This document shows, piece after piece, positions 59,968-64,000 of a stretch of 64,000 nt of DNA. The notes beneath the pieces were generated by a model. That model searched no databases and was not told where the DNA came from. It saw only the letters and a list, made by a program, of their open reading frames with translations. The first letter of the stretch is position 1. Every line of letters begins with the position of its first letter. A program made the translations under genes and the position numbers. Location: positions 186,001 to 250,000 of the forward strand of contig JACMLY010000030.1 of assembly GCA_014379345.1 (NCBI GenBank), read 5' to 3'. Origin of the DNA: Chitinophagaceae bacterium. Lineage in GTDB: Bacteria > Bacteroidota > Bacteroidia > Chitinophagales > Chitinophagaceae.

Positions 59968-60087
59968 GGTATTGTAGATTTTGCCACAAGGTAGATATTA
60001 ATTGCCTGCACGCAAACACTCAAACCGATATCTGCCCTATTTTTGTGGTATCGTCATGTATGATCTCAAAAAACTGCGATACAAAAT

Positions 60088-60417
60088 ATGTTAAGCGAGC
60101 AGGAGAAGATGTTTATAGACTATTGGGAGGCAAACCGGCTTAAAGAGAAAAAAATAATGAAGCAATTGCTCATTGGTTTACCGGTTGGCGCATTGTTCGG
60201 ATTACCTGTTATATTTATGCTTTTTTCGGGAAGGTTCTGGTATAAAAGGGCAGATATGGAGGCAAATAGCCATCTCAATCCTTTGGTTTTATTAACCGCT
60301 GTTGTCATGATCATTATTTTTGTTGCGATTTTCTATAAGCGCCATCAATGGGATATGAAAGAGCAGCAATATCTTGAAATAAAAGCCAAAGAGAAGAGTG
60401 AAGAAACTAAACCCTGA
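60088..60417 (+). CDS. small membrane protein (109 aa), unknown function
   Basis: Two membrane helices (about 24-45 and 64-85) with a charged N-terminus (EQEKMFIDYWEANRLKEKK) and a Lys/Glu-rich C-terminal tail (EIKAKEKSEETKP). No family recognised. TATTTTTG at 60038-60045 is a good minus-7 box, lacking a TTG at the right distance. Next gene is FKBP, 63 bases away; the pairing has no evident meaning. Confidence 0.7.
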   Translation: MLSEQEKMFIDYWEANRLKEKKIMKQLLIGLPVGALFGLPVIFMLFSGRFWYKRADMEANSHLNPLVLLTAVVMIIIFVAIFYKRHQWDMKEQQYLEIKAKEKSEETKP

Positions 60418-60480
60418 CTATGCAGCTATACGTATGCCTAAATTGTCTTAGATCTGCATGGGTAATTTGAAAATGATGCT

Positions 60481-60969
60481 ATGAAAAAACTTGTCTTGTG
60501 CTTATTGTGTGTGTGGTTTTTGGCGGGGAGCTGTATAAAGAAAGAGTCGGGGTGTGCCTCGTCAAACAATATTGTAGCTCCTTTATCTGAGCAGCAGGTG
60601 ATTGCTGATTACCTGGCTGCCAATAGTATTTCTGCTACCAAACATTCAAGTGGGTTGTATTACCAGATCTGGCAACAAGGTACCGGAGAGAGCCCCAACA
60701 ATTGTTCAGCCATTGTTATTAATTACGTCGGCCAGCTTGCAAATGGCAATAAGTTCGACGAAGGCAAGAATGTGGCTTTTACACTGGGAAGTTTGATAGA
60801 AGGATGGAAATATGGAATGCCGCTCATTCAGAAAGGAGGAAAAATTAAATTGTACATTCCACCCTCGCTGGGATACCGTTCTTCAGATATAAAAGATAAT
60901 AACGGTACAGTCGTGATCCCCGCCAATTCAATGTTGATATTTGATATCACACTTTTGGATTTTCAATGA
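60481..60969 (+). CDS. FKBP-type peptidyl-prolyl isomerase, lipoprotein
   Basis: 162 aa. Lipobox ending at C18 (WFLAGSC) anchors it to a membrane. The FKBP domain (about 70-162) shows SAIVINYVGQLANGNKFDEGKN, GSLIEGWKYGMPLIQKGGKIKLYIPPSLGYRS, and NSMLIFDITLLDF. It folds periplasmic or surface proteins by cis-trans proline isomerisation. A weak TTG-17-TAATTTG element lies just upstream. Confidence 0.92.
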   Translation: MKKLVLCLLCVWFLAGSCIKKESGCASSNNIVAPLSEQQVIADYLAANSISATKHSSGLYYQIWQQGTGESPNNCSAIVINYVGQLANGNKFDEGKNVAFTLGSLIEGWKYGMPLIQKGGKIKLYIPPSLGYRSSDIKDNNGTVVIPANSMLIFDITLLDFQ

Positions 60970-61106
60970 TATTTCTACTTGGTTTAAAATGTTCCGGAAG
61001 TTCATGCGCAAAATCCGGCAATAAATCGTTGACAAAAGAGCCTATGCGTGCCTGCTAACTTTGCAGCACCATCCCATTCAACTAATTTTGTTCAAAATCA
61101 CCTGTA

Positions 61107-62534
61107 TTGCCACACGAAGCTATCTCGGTATTCGATATGTTTAAAATAGGAGTGGGCCCTTCCAGTTCACATACCCTCGGCCCCTGGCGTGCTGCTCAGC
61201 GTTTTTGCGAAAACCTTTTTTCTTCGGAACAATTGTCTGCTGTCATCGCAATCAGGGTATTGTTATATGGTTCCCTTGCTAAAACAGGAAAGGGGCATGG
61301 CACCGATATTGCCATTATGCTTGGACTTTGCGCCGATGACCCCGTGACGTTCGACGTAAATAATATAACACCTAAGATCCAGGATATTGAGAACATGCGA
61401 AAACTGATTCTGCATGGTCTGCATGAAATTGATTTTGATCCACGTGAAGACATTGAATACCTGGCAACAGAATCACTTCCCTTCCATCCCAACGCAGTTA
61501 CATTTCTGGCTACATTACGTAACGGAAAAAATATTGCCGAAACTTACTATTCAATCGGGGGCGGGTTTGTAGTCAGGGAAGGCGAAAAAAATGCGGCGAC
61601 ATCTGCAGTACAATTGCCTTTTCCAATTAATAAAGCCGATGATCTTTTACACTGGTGCAGGAAAACGGGCTTAAGTATCAGTGAGGTGGTGATGGAGAAT
61701 GAGAATTCATGGCGCACAGAAATGGAAACCCGGAAGGGCGTATTGAAGATCTGGCAAGTAATGAAAGATTGCATGTTCCGCGGATGCCATGCAAATGGGA
61801 TATTACCAGGAGGTCTTCATGTACAGAGAAGAGCTGCTGACCTGAATAAAAAGTTGTTGAAAGATGCCGCGTATACAGATTATGAATCGTGGATGAATAC
61901 AATCAGGAACGGGGGAAATGATTTTAAATACACACTCGACTGGGTGAGTTGCTTTGCATTGGCAGTTAATGAAGAAAACGCTTCTTTCGGCCGGGTTGTG
62001 ACCGCTCCGACAAATGGAGCCGCCGGTGTGATTCCCGCTGTCTTGCAGTATTATATCATTTTCAATGATGGCGATAAGGATGACAAGATCATTCAGTTCT
62101 TATTAACAGCAGCGGAAATAGGAAGCATTTTTAAAAAGGGAGCCACTATATCTGCAGCGATGGGTGGATGCCAGGCGGAGATAGGTGTATCCTCAGCAAT
62201 GGCAGCGGCAGGCCTCGCTGAAGCCATGGGCGGTACCCAGCGACAGGCCCTGATGGCTGCGGAGATCGCCATGGAACATCACCTGGGACTTACCTGCGAT
62301 CCGATAGGCGGTCTTGTACAAATACCCTGCATAGAACGCAATACCATGGGCGCTATTAAAGCAATTACAGCCTGTCAGCTTGCATTACAAAGCACCCCCG
62401 ATTTTGCGAAAGTTTCACTCGATGGCGTGATCCGAACAATGTGGAACACCGCAAAGGATATGGATCTGAAATACAAAGAAACCGCTGAAGGCGGGCTGGC
62501 AATCCATATTCCGATCAGTTTGAGCGAATGTTAA
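61107..62534 (+). CDS. L-serine ammonia-lyase (iron-sulfur type)
   Basis: Converts L-serine to pyruvate and ammonia with a [4Fe-4S] cluster, 475 aa, one-chain form with beta and alpha domains joined. [25 protein letters not shown] opens the beta domain. The alpha domain contains [17 protein letters not shown] and [20 protein letters not shown], giving the three cluster cysteines. The start is a TTG (61107), since the frame has no ATG before the motif. TAACTTTG at 61056-61063 is a perfect minus-7 box, but its TTG partner sits 24 bases away, too far. Cytosolic. Confidence 0.95.
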   Translation: MPHEAISVFDMFKIGVGPSSSHTLGPWRAAQRFCENLFSSEQLSAVIAIRVLLYGSLAKTGKGHGTDIAIMLGLCADDPVTFDVNNITPKIQDIENMRKLILHGLHEIDFDPREDIEYLATESLPFHPNAVTFLATLRNGKNIAETYYSIGGGFVVREGEKNAATSAVQLPFPINKADDLLHWCRKTGLSISEVVMENENSWRTEMETRKGVLKIWQVMKDCMFRGCHANGILPGGLHVQRRAADLNKKLLKDAAYTDYESWMNTIRNGGNDFKYTLDWVSCFALAVNEENASFGRVVTAPTNGAAGVIPAVLQYYIIFNDGDKDDKIIQFLLTAAEIGSIFKKGATISAAMGGCQAEIGVSSAMAAAGLAEAMGGTQRQALMAAEIAMEHHLGLTCDPIGGLVQIPCIERNTMGAIKAITACQLALQSTPDFAKVSLDGVIRTMWNTAKDMDLKYKETAEGGLAIHIPISLSEC

Positions 62535-62596
62535 AGCGCCGCATTATTTATTACAATTCCATATTGTATACCTGATGCCCCGTCTTAGTGTCCTTC

Positions 62597-62656
62597 CTTC
62601 GTTTCTTGGTGTCTTTGTGGCTAAAAAAATTGACACGAAGACACCAAGACACGAAG
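62597..62656. terminator. CACGAAGACAC inverted repeat between convergent genes
   Basis: 25-base arms 62597-62621 and 62632-62656 are reverse complements with three mismatches, 10-base A-rich loop. Shares its words with the perfect hairpin at 45320. Likely ends both the serine lyase and mqnE transcripts. Confidence 0.7.
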
Positions 62657-62666
62657 AGAAAAGCCT

Positions 62667-63836
62667 TTAATTCAGCATCGGGTTTGTTTCAATTTCCTTT
62701 AATTCAATAGCAGAATAATCCCGGATAGAATTGTAAAGAGTATCTCTTTCAACGGGCTTTCTTTTAACCTGTTTGATGAGGGTAACCAGTTGAGCCGTTG
62801 TCATGGAAGGATTCTGTTCTTCTGATCCGGCCATCGAGTAGATCTTTGTAGAATCATCGATGGTGCCATCAATATCATTCACACCAAATGATAAAGTCAA
62901 TTGGGCATTTTGTCTACCCAGCATAGGCCAGTACGCTTTTAAATGAGGGAAGTTATCAAGGTACAATCTTGAAACAGCATACATCTTCATGTCCTCGATG
63001 ATTCCCGATTCGGGCACATGGCTCATTTCATTATCCTTATTTCGGAACTTGAGTGGAATGAAAGTATTGAAGCCGCCTGTTCTATCCTGTAGTTGTCGTA
63101 ATCTCTGCATATGATCGATCCGGTGCCAGTATTTTTCGAGATGACCGTATAGCATAGTAGCATTGCTATGCATGCCTGCGCGGTGCGCTGCTTCATGTAT
63201 ATGCAACCAGCCATCGGCGTCAACCTTATCATGACTGATCATTTCACGGATTTCCGGATGAAAGATCTCTGCGCCTCCTCCGGGTATTGAATCCAATCCC
63301 GCATTTTTTAAAAATTGAATTCCCTCCTCCACACTCATCTTCGCCTTGCGAAACATGTAATCCAATTCAACAGCTGTGAAGCCTTTAATGTGAAGGCTTG
63401 GCCTGTGGGCTTTGATCTTCTGCAATAATTCTCCAAAATAGGGCAGGTTCATTTTTGGATGAACACCCCCTACAATATGGACTTCCGTGACAGGCTTTCC
63501 ATCATAATTTTTTACGATATCGAGCATTTGATCGATGCTGAGTTCCCAGCCTTCTTCACGGTTCGCATATAAACGTGAGTAAGAACAAAATTTACAGGCG
63601 AATACACAAACATTGGTAGGTTCAATATGAAAATTGCGGTTGAAGTAAGTTGTATCTCCGTGCAATCTTTCACGTACAAAATTTGCAAGAGCGCCCAAAA
63701 AAGGAAGGCCGCCGCTTTCAAAAAGCAGCAATCCATCCTGATCTGATATTCTTTGGTTGTTAATTATTTTTTCGGCAATATGTTGCAGATCTTTATTTTT
63801 TTCCTGTCCAACGATCCGGTTAATATTTTCTATCAT
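62667..63836 (-). CDS. mqnE: aminofutalosine synthase MqnE
   Basis: Radical SAM enzyme of the futalosine route to menaquinone, 389 aa. The SAM cluster motif is C77/C81/C84 in CVFACKFC, with SIPGGGAEIF (the MqnE hallmark; the related MqnC has AEIL), HIHEAAHRAGMHSNATMLYG, FNTFIPLKF and TLSFGVNDIDGT. Identifies menaquinone production through futalosine, as in many Bacteroidota. No other mqn gene lies in the window. Start at 63836 precedes a repeat-rich region reaching the window edge. Confidence 0.93.
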   Translation of the reverse strand: MIENINRIVGQEKNKDLQHIAEKIINNQRISDQDGLLLFESGGLPFLGALANFVRERLHGDTTYFNRNFHIEPTNVCVFACKFCSYSRLYANREEGWELSIDQMLDIVKNYDGKPVTEVHIVGGVHPKMNLPYFGELLQKIKAHRPSLHIKGFTAVELDYMFRKAKMSVEEGIQFLKNAGLDSIPGGGAEIFHPEIREMISHDKVDADGWLHIHEAAHRAGMHSNATMLYGHLEKYWHRIDHMQRLRQLQDRTGGFNTFIPLKFRNKDNEMSHVPESGIIEDMKMYAVSRLYLDNFPHLKAYWPMLGRQNAQLTLSFGVNDIDGTIDDSTKIYSMAGSEEQNPSMTTAQLVTLIKQVKRKPVERDTLYNSIRDYSAIELKEIETNPMLN

Positions 63837-63864
63837 TTCAAATTCAATTTCGAAGTACGAGGGA

Positions 63865-64000
63865 AGAAGTTAGAAATACGAAGTTAGAAGTTAGAAGTAC
63901 GAAGTTAAGAAGAGAATGTAAGATGTACGATGTAAGATGTACGATTTTTGATGTACGATGTAAGGTGGAGTCTCTTTAACTTCGTACTTCTAACTTCTAA
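63865..64000. repeat. GTTAGAAGTACGAA-type inverted repeat, cut by window end
   Basis: Left arm 63865-63912 repeats AGAAGTTAGAA/AGTACGAAG; a middle tract 63914-63962 repeats ATGTAAGATGTACG; right arm 63974-64000 reads CTTTAACTTCGTACTTCTAA and is the inverse of the left arm. Upstream of mqnE. Confidence 0.75.

Noticed and set aside
61056-61063. Promoter TAACTTTG for the serine lyase
   Set aside because: A perfect minus-7 box but the nearest TTG is 24 bases away; mentioned only in the gene entry.

Overview
The window looks like a chromosomal segment from a member of the Bacteroidota, most likely family Chitinophagaceae. The signs are: sequences matching the Bacteroidota promoter pattern (TTG, about 19 bases, TAnnTTTG), almost no Shine-Dalgarno sites, a giant periplasmic-propeller LytS-type histidine kinase, outer-membrane barrels next to an ECF sigma factor, a flexirubin/dialkylresorcinol gene cluster, the parA-parB-DUF5683-dapB gene order, futalosine-route menaquinone synthesis (mqnE) and many dispersed intergenic palindromes. 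No rRNA, tRNA, CRISPR array or prophage was recognised. The assignment rests on gene content only.

Layout. 0-11 kb: mixed metabolism and envelope genes (a tiny secreted Lys-rich peptide, GNAT, GH26 mannanase, ureohydrolase, MgtE, a SET-domain protein, an ECF sigma factor with a TM-plus-barrel partner, a DUF4403 lipoprotein, a nucleotidyltransferase pair). 11.5-20.5 kb: signalling (a 1044-residue hybrid-like sensor kinase, a 26-residue lipopeptide with its own promoter and terminator, a GAF-LytS kinase with a LytTR regulator, a RAYT transposase flanked by its palindromes, an M48 protease, two CheY-like proteins). 21.1-29.4 kb: a nine-gene dialkylresorcinol/flexirubin-type cluster (DarA, DarB, unknown, BtrH-like acyltransferase, ABC exporter, ACP, ketosynthase, chain-length factor) that stops abruptly, without reductase, dehydratase or aryl-starter genes. 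29.5-45.3 kb: housekeeping (aconitase, KdsA, threonine dehydrogenase, ParAB, DapB, Rrf2, acylphosphatase) plus a decayed histidine kinase/response regulator pair. 45.4-52.2 kb: a three-gene minus-strand operon that is the most unusual system here. 52.6-64 kb: Lon, DUF1080, a Rieske oxygenase, an orphan DNA methyltransferase, an HU-CCDC81-like protein, FKBP, serine dehydratase and MqnE.

The three-gene operon (45380-52226) encodes a DUF4062 protein with a C-terminal region resembling an inactive STAND domain, a MoxR-type AAA+ ATPase, and a 1449-residue protein with three membrane spans. In the predicted topology an N-terminal helical region and a vWA-like domain lie in the cytoplasm, and Ig-like folds and a C-terminal N-acetylmuramoyl-L-alanine amidase lie in the periplasm. 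I infer a MoxR-vWA-type conflict (self-killing or defence) system whose effector cuts peptidoglycan from the periplasmic side; this is a hypothesis from architecture, not an established function.

The intergenic DNA is rich in paired inverted repeats of several unrelated families (TTAACCACAGAGG-type, GTGAGTGG-type, TTTAAGG/TTTAGGG-type, CACGAAGACAC-type, and a CCTGCCTGCC palindrome). Some double as terminators; others lie between divergent genes or supply the last codons of genes, so they look like mobile or expanding elements as well as transcription signals.
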